DNA from: Erythrophleum ivorense
Taxonomy: Eukaryota; Streptophyta; Magnoliopsida; Fabales; Fabaceae
Length of the DNA stretch: 64,000 nt
Direction: 5' to 3'
NCBI GenBank assembly: GCA_026724425.1
Contig: JAIUCV010000008.1
Span: forward strand, 23,942,369 to 24,006,368
The notes beneath the pieces are model-generated. The model was not told where the DNA came from. It saw only the letters and a list, made by a program, of their open reading frames with translations, and ran no database searches. Of the stretch, positions 36,420-47,722 are shown one piece after another (within the stretch, counting starts at the first letter, position 1; every line of letters begins with the position of its first letter). The position numbers were made by a program, and so were the translations under genes.

Positions 36420-39400
36420 GAGTGAAAGATTCAAAGGGATTTTCGGAGTGGAGTCTGGGGAGAGGGGAATCAAGAGAGAGCAAAGGAGAAAGGGCAGAAA
36501 GACAAACTGAAAAATTGAGCAAAGAAAAATGAGAGAGAGTCCTGAAGAAAAAGGGAGGGCCTTTTGATTCGGGGATTTCTGATCGGGTGGAGCATCTGAA
36601 ATTAAAAGAGCAGGAGGGGGCCTGAGACGAGAGGACGAATGGAGGAAAGGGGAAAACATTTTTGGGGGTCTGGGGTTTTGGAGACAAAGAACTAGGAAAG
36701 AGAGGTTAAACAGGTCACAGAGAGATTGAAAGGGGACGGAGAGGCCTCCGATCCAGGAAAAGGAGAGAACCGAGAGATGGGGGATTGAGAGTAAGAAGGG
36801 GAAATCACTGGAGAAAAGAGAAGAGAATTTCATTGGCAGAAATGAACGAAAGATTCAAAGAAGATGGCTCGGTTTTAGACTAAAGACAGGGACCGTGGTA
36901 GTGGCTAAAAGAGTTTTGGCAAGGAGGAAGCCCTCTGACAGATTTAATTATTCTAACCTAAGAGGTACGCTTCCCCATCTCCTGTTTATGAACCAATAGC
37001 TGGATTGAACGTTTAGGAATTCCAATCTCACAGATGTGTATGTTTAGAATACTAGGAATTGAGTCTTGCTGCCTTAAATGAATATTTGGATGACTTTTAT
37101 TCTGAATGCTGAGAGCTATTTAGGACTAGAAATGGGTCCAGCGAGTTGGTTAAAACTTTTATTACTCTTGAAATGATCTTCTGGTTAGAAGTTAATCTTA
37201 GATGGAAAAATTGCAGTAGAATTCTATACATTGTTTTTATATGTCCAGGTTTAATATTTGGACATGAATATGAGGCTTCACTCTATATGGTCTGTCGTTT
37301 ATAATGAATAGCTGGAGCTTGTTGTTTGTGTCCAGATTAGTGTTATGAGTCCATCATGAATAAATATGATCGGCCTGGTTAGTAACTTCTATTGACGCCT
37401 TATCATGTTACTCCAAATTGTTGGTCGTGCTGTTTAGGGTCTTGGTTCTTATTTGGTATTTTAGACGCTTGTATGATTAGGATGCTGGATGTATGCTGAT
37501 AAGAACCCTTTATTAAGACCCTTTGCTTTACTTTGTGAATAATTCAAACTTGTGCAGGGTTTAAAGGTTCCATCATTATCCATTTTTTGACCTTTCTCAT
37601 AAATGGGAATATTCATTTTTATCCTCGTATCGAGACTGTCATGATACTAAACCTATAGTTTTTTTTTGGGTCATATGTCTTATTGAATCTAATTAGTAAA
37701 CACGTTTGAATGTTATGTTCTTGAATTATGTTCGAATCTGATCAAGCTCAAGGAAAATCCTATGCTGCGTCTGAGTCACTTCTTGATTTAATCTAAGACC
37801 CCTCTGAATGTGCGTTGTCATGTTAATTGGGTCTATATCTCTATACCTATTCTTTGGTGCTACTTCTATGATTATATGCCTGTGTAATGTATCTGAGTAA
37901 ATGTTTTCATGGAAATTGCATCTTGAATTGTGTAAGTGTAGGTTGGTAATTTCTATAAATGCATTTGTTGGGTTATGTTACTATGATACTGAGTAGTAAT
38001 GAATTTCAATTGGAAAGAGCGTCTTTGAAACCCCCCAGTGTTTGATGTATTGAGGTCTGAATAATGGAATCACTTGTGTCTTGCATGAACATGTAGATGC
38101 ATGGGAATATAGATTTAAGTTTTCATTTTTAGAGATTGCGTATCTATTAGATTGTCAAAGAATTAATCTGATCATGATTGTTTAGAAATTGACACAATTT
38201 CCTTTCTTGGCTTATTGACATTATAAGGAGTACTCCGTGGTAGTGCAAATCACTTGGATATGTTTGGATAAGAGGACAAAACAACATGGTAGGATATCCA
38301 AATACTAAAAACATGGGGGGAAGCATGAAGAAGCTGAAGGATGAAGGCATATTCATGAAGACAAAAGTGGTTTTGTGTTTCACACTACAGATGTCTTATT
38401 TTTATTTTTATTTTATTTTTCTCATACTTGAAATGTATTTAAACATGATATTTAACTGGTTGAACACAAGCACACAACACAGATATTGGGATGTCCATAT
38501 TACTATTTTATTACTTTTGTTATTTTTAGTTTTATTTAGTTTTATTTTTAAGATTGTCGCGTATGATTTCTTGTCCCCTCAGGCGCATATGAACAATTTC
38601 AGGGTATGTGTAGCAATAAGCCTTCTTAATCCTTATTGAGTTTTATGGTTATATTTTAATAAATTTTGAATTTCAATAACCTACAACAAAAAGGTTTTGA
38701 TTACAAATAAAAGGATATAACAAAATTGAGGGTTAAAAAAAAAAGAGGGAATTTCTTAAAGAAAAAAAAAACAACAACAAAATGATATTAAAAAATAAAG
38801 GGATTCTCTTTTCAAATAAAAAGAGAGAGGCTTTAGAATAAAGAAACAAGAGATTTAAAAAAAAAAAAAAAGCAAGCAAAAGATATCAAAAGGTTTTTTT
38901 TCTTCCAGCTCAAAATCTTATTTCAAATGTCAAAGCCCTATAAAAAGAAAAAGGAACAAAAAGCAAGTAAATTTCAAAGGTCAAAGAAAAAATATGAAAA
39001 AGAGAAATCATATGTTTAAAAACCAGATCTTTAGCAGATTTAAACATTTCAACCCATGCTAACCTTGTTTTATTTGCCAAAGATAAAAATTATTTTTATT
39101 ATCTTTCTCTTTTCACCACCAAAAAAAAACAAAAACAAAATGTGACAAAAACAAAATAAACAAACAAACAAACAAAAAACCAATAAGTCAATAAATTAAA
39201 TAAAAAAATTAAAAATAAAAATGAAAAAATGAAAATCCTTTTTAATTTCATTAAAAATAAATAAATGAATAAAACAAAAAACAAAACAAAGAAAAAAAAT
39301 GAAACAAAACAAAAAAAGACATCGAAAAAGAAAATGAAAAAACAAAGGATGATAAGAAAAAAAGAGAAAAAAGATTGAAAATATAAAAAGAAAGTAAAAT

Positions 39401-40179
39401 TACATTTACTTTTAGCAAATCAAAACACATCAATCAATTTCAAAATTGTTTTATTTGTTAAAGGAAAAAGTAATTTTTATTTTCTTTGTCGTTTCAAAAA
39501 AAACAAACAGAATAAAAACCAAAAGTAAAAACTAAAAAGAAAAAACAAAACAAAATCAATCAAAAATTGAAAATCAAACAAAAGCTAAACAAAAATAACA
39601 AAAAACAAAAAAAAAACATCAACCAAATACAATCTCCAGTTAAACTACGTGGACTTTGATCCCTCTCAAAGGGTATGTAGGCCCTAGGCGAATCTTAGGT
39701 CAAGTCCACCCTTGTAAATAAACATATTTTTCAATTTTTATTTCTTTTATTTTGCTTCTTTCATTTTACTTTTAATCTTATTTCTTTAATTTCTTTTCTT
39801 TCTTAATTTTATTTCCTTTAATTTAGTTATTTTTCATTTTGCATGTGATTTGTTAGGGAGAATTAAAATAGTGTCAAGGCCATTTTATTTTTGCACAACT
39901 GACTTAGGGTAATCGTTCTTAATAATGGGTGTAGTGGGGTGCCTAACACTTTCCTCACTCACAATCGACTCCCGGATCCATTTTCTGATTCGTAGACCAC
40001 TCTTTCAACTAAAAAGGTTTTTCCAAAATTTTGCCTTTTCAAAAATTAAAATTTTGGTAGTGACTTCTGAACCTATTATTTCATTTTAATTTCAATTTCA
40101 ATTTTTTGATTTCATTAAAAATTGAATTTTTCTTTTTATTTGATAAAGGCGCCACGCGGTCGCATTTTCGGGTGTGACA

Positions 40180-40646
40180 ATTAGGTTCCTTTTAAAGACA
40201 TAAAGAAGCAACTTAAGTCTAAGCTCCTTGAATGGAATTGGTGATGACTCTAATGAGTTCTAACTGAGTCATATGTGCTAGATTGAATGAGAAATTGGAG
40301 CCAAGAATAAAGATTATGAAAGTTGCTTCATTATGCCTTATATGGATCCATAATTGAATTATAAGCTAGCATATAAGTGTATAGAGCTTATAGGACGTTA
40401 AAGTTGGTTCGAATGATGTCTTTATGCCTTGTTGGATGTATCTAGGCCAAGCCAATCAAGCTCTCCATCATTGGATGTATGAGGCCGAGAAAGGGAAGGT
40501 ATAATCAAGGGAAAAAGTGTTGAGTTCTTGCTTCAACGTTGCTTTCTAACCTTTCTTAGATGTTTTCTTGTCATTTGATGCTTGTGTGTATGTCTGAACT
40601 ATGAGATATGTTTCTAGCTATTAATTTCATGTTATGGTACCATTAT
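40180..40646 (+). repeat. Left piece of an old plus-oriented host LTR
   Basis: It follows LTR3 directly and is interrupted at 40647 by a solo LTR; the sequence resumes at 47251. It contains a degenerate version of the LTR segment seen at 44280-44400 (GGCCAAG... followed by AAGG). No gene is visible. Its true start is not visible, and the LARD array may have inserted into it. Confidence 0.5.
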
Positions 40647-42682
40647 TGTAACACCATAATTCCCTAGCTTATCTCATGTTATTCTCATGCTTCACATCAT
40701 GCATTTCAAAAGGAGCAAGAAAAATCAATTAAACTAATAAGTATTTTAGCGTTACATTGCGTATAAATTTTTCATTTGGTGTTCTGTGGACCATGTGAGC
40801 TCATGTATCACATTTTGATATTTAATTATGTAAATACAACTCATTTCTATCACCAAAGTTGGCCTAGAGCTCGTGCAAGGCAAGGGAATGCATAAAATTC
40901 ATAGTTTCTATTTTGGCCAAAATTTTTCCTTTTCTGTCACAAATTTTGGAAAATCATAACTAATTCTAAAAAAATCAAAATTATACATTCTTTACCATTC
41001 TAGAAAGCTACAGATGTCTAATTTGTGCAAAAAATATGTCTAGGCCATGAAACATAACACAGAAGATGTTTGACATTTGAAAAGGTGCAGAGATTTGACT
41101 AGCTATTGGTACTAATACAGGTTTCTACTACAAACATAAAAAATGTCCAATCAATTCCAAAAGAATTTAATCTATGCAAATGATACTAATATGGAAATCT
41201 ACGGATATTAGCTAGAGGGAAAAAATAACTTTAGACCAGTTTAGACACGTCTAGACATCAAAAAACAATCAAACAATAACCTAGGTCAGTCTAGATGCTT
41301 GATACTAGATAGAAATTTCAAAAATTCATATCTCCCCCTCTAGAAATCTAAATGAGGTGCTTCTAATTGACACAAGTCTTTGAGAATGTCTAGTTTCTCC
41401 TTGTAACATTTCATGGCAATTGGACATTATTTACCCCCTAAGTGACAGAATTTATTTTTAGACCAGTGTGAATAGTACCATGAACCAAAATCAGAATTTT
41501 TTCCAAATTTAAAAATTCATCAATTATTCCATAAACCTCTAAAAATTCTGAACTTTAGCTTCACAAAAAGATCACAAGAAGCTCTAAATGCACCAAATAT
41601 TATATCAAGAAGAGCTCATTTGGACAAAAGTGTTATAAGTTTTCAATATGGTCAATTTTGGTCCATATTAGAGACCAAATGTGTCCAAATGACTTTCCTT
41701 GGTGTTTGGCACCTCTTGGGAAAGTTTAAAAGCATGAACATGACTTGTATGAACTGCCCAAATGGTTCCAAACCTCATGCATCTCAATTTGGCCATTCCA
41801 CTTCCATTTATACATACATTTCCATAATACAAATTTTCCATTACATGTCCAAGTTGCACATTTCTATACATATAACCTTAAACTTCATTTATACATGATA
41901 CATTAGCATAATTATACATGTTCATAACATCATAGGATATATACAATAATGGATTACAACATTTTCCATTCATATGGCCTTAAAGTAACAAAATCTAAGC
42001 ACTTTGATTTCATATTCTCATCTCTCAAGTGGTTGGCTCCCATTTCCTTGTTCTCTTAATCCACCTACCATGTTAGAACATTAGAAAGAAGGGAATGAGA
42101 TTCAAAGAATCCTAATAGTTCATCTCCCTTTCAATCACAAAGATGCATAACAAGTCTTACAAATGCATGCATGGACATATTGGCATGTGCAAACATTCAA
42201 GAAGCATTCTTGGCATTTGAAAGAATCATACATGGCATACATAGGCTTGCCAAGTAAGTGGATTGGCCTCACCTATTTAGTTATGGATTTTGGACTTGCC
42301 TCGCCCATTCTTTAAGAGGTTTTTGGACTCAACATACTCTTGGGAGTCAACCTCACTTTTAGGAGACATTTTGCTTTGTCTCAATCAATTCTAAGAGTTC
42401 TTGGCTCATCCTCACCATGGCTAAGGGTTCTTGGTTTCACCATACTCAAGTAAATCCAAGCAAATATCATAAACATTATTTAGAAATATAATGTATCATC
42501 ATGGTACCATGGCATATGAAATCATGCTAAAATACTTTTCATCGCTTAAAACACACATACATACATTTAAAGATAAGTCAAGCATATATTCATGCATAAG
42601 AGAAGGAGGAGTGAGCTACCTTGGAAGCAACTACACACTTTTCTCCTTGAATCAATGCCCCCTTCCTTGGCCTCACGCACAT

Positions 42683-45586
42683 TGTAACGCCCAGTATATT
42701 GTACAATCATTGGAACGGGCCGATTTGAAAAGCAAGTCCCCTGAGATGAGTGATTCAAGGTCAAATAAAATTTGAATAAAATTTTAAATAATAGAAAATG
42801 AGGATTTGAGCCTTGACTTGCCCAAAAACTGGGGTAGGAGCGATTCAAAAAAATTGCCGAAAGGCCAGTGGCATTTCCGTAAATAAGTGTAATTTTGGAA
42901 AAACACCTAGGAGGGCTTTTTAAATGAAAATTTTGAGTTGCCCAAGGTTCTCAGAGGCCCCAAAAAACCATGGAAAACCCCGGGACTAGTAAAGCCCCTC
43001 CGGTGTACTCTTTCCAACATTAGTTGACCCGAACTTTAATCGATTCATTCGAGATGGTTTTAACTCCGATTTGAGTGATTCCAAAGGCATTTTATTAAAT
43101 TGGGAACCTAAATTTTATGATGGAAAAGACGGTTCTAAAAAAAGAGCTAAAATGAAACCGAAATGAACTTTCCATTACGGAAGGGCAAAATTGGAATTTA
43201 TGGTTTCTTGAATGTTCTAAAGAGTTCCACACTTTTCTCCCTTCTTATCCTCTTTAATGAGCACGACCCATTTTGCCCAAAATACAGAAAATCTTCAGCT
43301 CTCTTAGGCACACAAAAGGGAGGAGAAAAAGAGGAAGAAAGCCAAGGAGAAACTAGATAATTTCATGAAATTTCTTGCTCCATCTTCCTCCAATCTTGTT
43401 TTCCTCTCTTCCTCCTTTCTTTCCATGGATTTTTTGAATGATTTGGTTCTGTTTTTGACCCAGACCTTAGGGGAGAATTTCGAATTTGCTAAGGAGAAGA
43501 GAATGAAGGAGAAAGACACTTGAAAGCTCACTTGAACCATAGGTAATCTTTGTTTTTTGTTGCATCTTCTCTTCCCCCACCCTTTGTGTGTATTTCAGCC
43601 AAGAACAGAACCAAAGGAAAGGAGGACGTTCTGTCCAAATATAAGGAGGGAACAAGGGTTTTAGGCCATGTGGAGATGGAATATGGCAAGAAATTCTAAG
43701 AAAAACTAATAGAAAACAAGTTAGAAAAGTGTAGTGTTTTCTAGGGTTTTGCAAAATCTGATTTTGTGTGAATGTTTCCTTGGCTATTTGAATATTTCCT
43801 TAAGCTCCTAAGACCTTTAGAAAGCCTCCCAAGTGGCTCTCCCATCAACAAAAAATCACAAAGTCTATGAACCTCCATTATGGTGCATATTTCAACTAAG
43901 CTAGGTTCATTAAGCTAGGGGATGTTTTAATTTGTTCTAGCCTTGTTTTGGGACTTTATATGATGTTAGAAGATGGGAGAAACCATTGGAAAAAATTTAG
44001 GAGCCATAGATTGGGAGATGGCCTAATGGTGTCCATAATGGTGCTTTATGAAGTAACTTGGTTTTCCAATTGTGCAATTGAATGTATGATGGCTCCAAGG
44101 ACCTTAAATGAGTCCAACAAGTCTAGAAAGAACAAGAGAATGGAGCCTAGCACTTGAATAATATGAGTTGCTTCAATAGGCCATTTATGGAACCAATATG
44201 TCTATTTTGGAACCAAGTGTGTAATAAGCTTTAGTTTAATGTCTTGGCTTGCTTCAAATGTGTAATTGTGTGATGTTTGTAATGTCTAGGCCAAGAGAAC
44301 CCTACTCCACCTAAGTGCTCTTGTGAAACCAAGGAGGGGAAGGAAATTGCAAATTAAGCTTGCATACATAAAAAGGTAGCTCTCCACTTCATTCTCTTTG
44401 CATTCTTGTGTGCATATGTATGTCTTAGTGTGCTTACATGCATTCTTGATGCTTGATAATATGCCACTTGATCCTTGTTGTGCATTGGTACCAATGTGTT
44501 GTCTTGAATGACTATGGTTGTGGAAAGAGCCCATAAGGGTGAGGTGATGCCAAAAGTCCCTTGATGAAGGTAAGGAGATGCCAAAAGTCTCATGGCATCG
44601 GTGAGACAAGGTCAAAAGTCCCTTGAATGGGTGAGGCAAAGTCAAAAGTCCCTAGGCCAAGAGTGAGGCAAATCCAAAAGTCCTAGAATGCACTTAGGTA
44701 TGTGGAATATTTAGCAAATTGTTGAAATTGGAAAATTTTCTGGTTTTGGTCCTTGGTACTGTAGCACTGGTCCGAAATTGAATTCTGTCACTCATGGGGC
44801 AAACGATGTCCAATTGCCACGAAATTTAATATAGAGAAACTAGAAATTTACAGTGACTTGTTTCAACTAGAAGCACCTCATTTGGAGTTCTAGAGAGGGA
44901 GATATGAATTTTTGAACATTCTGTCCGGTATCAAGACCCTTACCCGACTTGATGTACTATTCTATTGAATTTCGAGACCTTGGGTACCTTAACTGGTCTG
45001 AAAGTATTTTTTGTCCTCTAGATAACATCTACAGCTTTCCATATTGGTATCATTTGCATGGATTGGATTTTTGTGGAATTAATTGGACATTTTCAAAGTT
45101 TGCTGCAGAATCTGTGACAGCATCAAGAGGCAGTTTGACCCCCTAGACATTTTCGGATGTCAAACGCCCTCTGTTATGGGTTTAGGGTCTGTACATATTT
45201 TTACTGTGAAGTAGACATCCTTAGCTTTCCAGAATGGCCAAGAATGTGTGATTTTGATTTTTATAGAATTAGTTATGATTTTTCAAAATTGTGCCAGAAA
45301 GGGGCCAAATCTGGCCGAAAATAAACCTCCATATTCTAGGTTCCATTTCGGTTTCCATGAGTTGTGGGCATGATTTTATGATGTAAATGAGTTTTATGTA
45401 TGTAATTAAATATGAGAATGTGATGTATGAACTCATATGGTCTGCGTGACACCAAATGGAATTTTCATACGCTACGTAACGCGAAATAAGGCATTATTTT
45501 AATGCCATCTTCCATTCCCTTTCGTGCAATTCATCATGGGAAACTTAGAAATGATAGGAAGCAAGCTAGAAATATATGGTGTCACA
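42683..45586 (+). mobile_element. Solo LTR, family F2, nested in another F2 LTR
   Basis: Starts TGTAACGCCC, ends GTGTCACA, with CACAT at 42678-42682 and 45587-45591. The uninterrupted version of the target is visible in the sibling LTR near 61850-61880. The length is 2904 bp, shorter than the other F2 copies because the part that normally carries the hairpin and AG|GTGG block is missing between about 44690 and 44740. A donor-like CATAG|GTAATC lies near 43541. No coding content. Confidence 0.88.
44520..44690 (+). repeat. Irregular GTGAGGC...CAAAAGTCC minisatellite in F2 LTR
   Basis: About five units of roughly 30-35 bp contain GGTGAGGC/GGTGAGAC and CAAAAGTCCC. Homologous blocks occur in every LTR of these families: 1800-1980, 15640-15810, 47290-47450, 49290-49430, 56880-57000 and 61450-61620. 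Confidence 0.65.
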
Positions 45587-47245
45587 CACATAAAGGTGTG
45601 GGAATGATTTTTCTTGGCCTAGACACAATTTATGGAAGCAATTAGGTTTGTGGAATTAATTCTAAGGCTACATAACTTGCTTAAATACTAACTTGGCTCA
45701 TTTGCCCCTTTATGATTTCAAGAATGCACCTAATGAAGCAACACTCATCAAATAAATTCTACGCTCCATTCTTTCCTTTCAAATATAATTCTCGACTCCT
45801 TTTAAGCCTCTTGGAGTCATCACACAATTGAAATAAGGAGTCTAACTATACGTTGCTTCTTTAGGTCATATTAAAGAATATAAGGTACCAACTCATCCTC
45901 TATGGTTTCTAAATTTTTCCTAAGGCCTTCCCTCATCTTCACTCATCATATATGACTCAAAAATGGGCTTAGAAAAATTTAAAACTATACCTAGGTATAT
46001 GGAACTCACTTGGCCGAACCTATGCATGTTCTTGGCACTCATGGACTTTGCTTTGTTTTTTTGATGGAGGAAGCACATGGGGAGACTTTTAGGGATCTTA
46101 AGAGCTTATTTAAACTCTCATTTAGGTATAGAAATTAAGGTATCAAATTAGATTTTACAAGGAACATATGAAACCCTAGAATTTGTATCTTGAATTTTCA
46201 TGGTTTTTTGGTAATTCTCTTTGCATATTCTTATTCCCCACATCCTTTTTTCTAAGAATCACCCTTGGTTCTACCTAAAATCCAAGCTCTCCTATGGCTT
46301 CTTGAGTGGGGCGAAATATGGAAAGAAGAGGAGTAACGGGTAGCAACCATGGAAGAAGAAATTACCTTGTTTTTACTTGTTTTCTCACTTAAATCTTGTC
46401 TTCTTTGGCCTTCTCTCTTCAAATCCGAATTTTTTCCTTAATTTCTCCCTTAAGACAGATCCATATACTTCAATATAATTATAATAAAGAAAGGGAAATG
46501 GAGGAGAAGAGGTTTGGAAAGGAAAGAGCATGAAAAACTATTAAAAATCCATACCTTAAGCCTTTGATTTCTCCTCCTCTTTGTCTTCCTCTTGTGTGCC
46601 ACTCTCCTAGGGTTTTTCCTCTAGTTTAGGGCAGAAACATATGAAGCTAAATAAGTGAGGAGGTGGGGCACCATTTATTTATAGGTGGGAGGAAGAAACA
46701 CTTTTCAAAATATTTCATTTTGCCTTTCATTTTTGGCATTTTTGTTTCTCCTTCATTTTAGCTCCTTTTTGAGAATCGTCTTCTCTATTATAAAATTTAG
46801 GTTCCCAATTTAGTAAAATGCCTTTGGAATCACTCAAATCAGACCTAAAACCTTCCCGAATGAATCCGTCAAAGTTTGGGTACACCGACGTAGAAAAACA
46901 TCTACTGAAGGAGTTTTAACTGTCCCGGGGCCTCTCACAATTTTCAGGGCCTCTAAGAACCCCGGAGAGCTCAAAATTTTCATTTAAAAAGCCCTCCTAT
47001 GTGAAATTCAAAATTTACTCAAAATAACAAAAATGCCATTACGTTTCCTAGGTTTTTCGTTAAATTTTTTTCTTCATTCTAGCTCCGTTTTTCTTTCCAT
47101 CTGAGCCTAGAATTCTCATTTTTAGGAGTTTAAAGTCTTATTCAAATTTTTTGAGACCTTAACTAATTGATTTCAGAGGACTTGCTTTAAAAATACACCC
47201 ATTTTTACACTTATTTTTGTCGTTTAACGAAAATCAGACATTACA

Positions 47246-47722
47246 ATTATGCTTTTTAAAATGTAATTTTGAATGAAATGTGGTTTCAATGGGTATGGTT
47301 ATGTCAAAAGTCCTTTGAAATGGGTAAAGATGAGCCAAAAGTCCTTAAGAATGGGTGACACAATGCTAAAAGCCTCAAAAAGAGTGAGACTAAGTCAAAA
47401 GTCCCTTGAAAGTGGATGAGGCAAATCTAAAAGTCCCAAAAAAATTGGGTGAAGCTAGACCAACACCCTTTAAAGTCTATGTTTGTTATGTATAAGTTCA
47501 CATGATAAGGAAATTGATTTATGTATGTTTATGAGAAGTTTTTCTGGCATGCATACATTCTTTGATATGTTAATACATCATATATGTATGTTTGAAAGGG
47601 TAGAGAGCTATTGGGATTCTTTGAATCTCACTCTTCCCCTATTTATGTCTAACCATGTCTAGGTGAGCCAAGTGGAGCAAGAAATGAAGGCCAAGTACCT
47701 TGAAGCATGGACTCTTGACACT
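47246..47722 (+). repeat. Middle piece of the old host LTR
   Basis: After the ATTAT duplication it carries the CAAAAGTCC minisatellite (47290-47450), the hairpin GGGATTC/GAATC (47613-47627) and TCTAACCATGTCTAG|GTGAGC ending at 47668. It is cut at 47723 by the Tekay-like element, with ACACT at 47718-47722. Confidence 0.7.

Larger units (their letters stand above)
32707..40179 (+). mobile_element. LTR3 of the LARD array (subtype C), interrupted
   Basis: Starts TGTAAACACTGTATTTTG after a polypurine tract and ends GTGTGACA at 40179. Without the insertion at 33619-36419 it is about 4.7 kb. It shares with LTR1 the CCTTTGGTCCCCCCCT landmark (33388-33405), the leader, the middle part and the 3' end (39620-40179). 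Its 5' portion and middle are diverged enough to define a separate subtype. No primer site follows: the array ends and an unrelated old LTR begins at 40180. No coding capacity. Confidence 0.8.
40647..47245 (-). mobile_element. Solo LTR, family F2, minus orientation, with nested insertion
   Basis: Begins TGTAACACC at 40647 and ends CATTACA at 47245, with ATTAT on both sides (40642-40646, 47246-47250). The LTR is in two parts, 40647-42682 and 45592-47245, about 3.7 kb together, split by the plus solo LTR 42683-45586. Read on the minus strand, its start and first 1.6 kb match that of the nested element, so both belong to one family. It retains the hairpin GATTC/GAATC at 42099-42111 and the GTAG|GTGG block at 42062-42068. 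No protein is encoded. Confidence 0.85.

Noticed and set aside
6785..40184. Target duplication for the whole LARD array
   Set aside because: GAAAG before LTR1 and ATTAG after LTR3 do not match; the left end is rearranged.
42491..43754. Frames of 65-95 codons on both strands in the F2 LTR
   Set aside because: Not kept in the sibling LTR copies at 45592-47245 and 61840-63546, and without recognisable domains.
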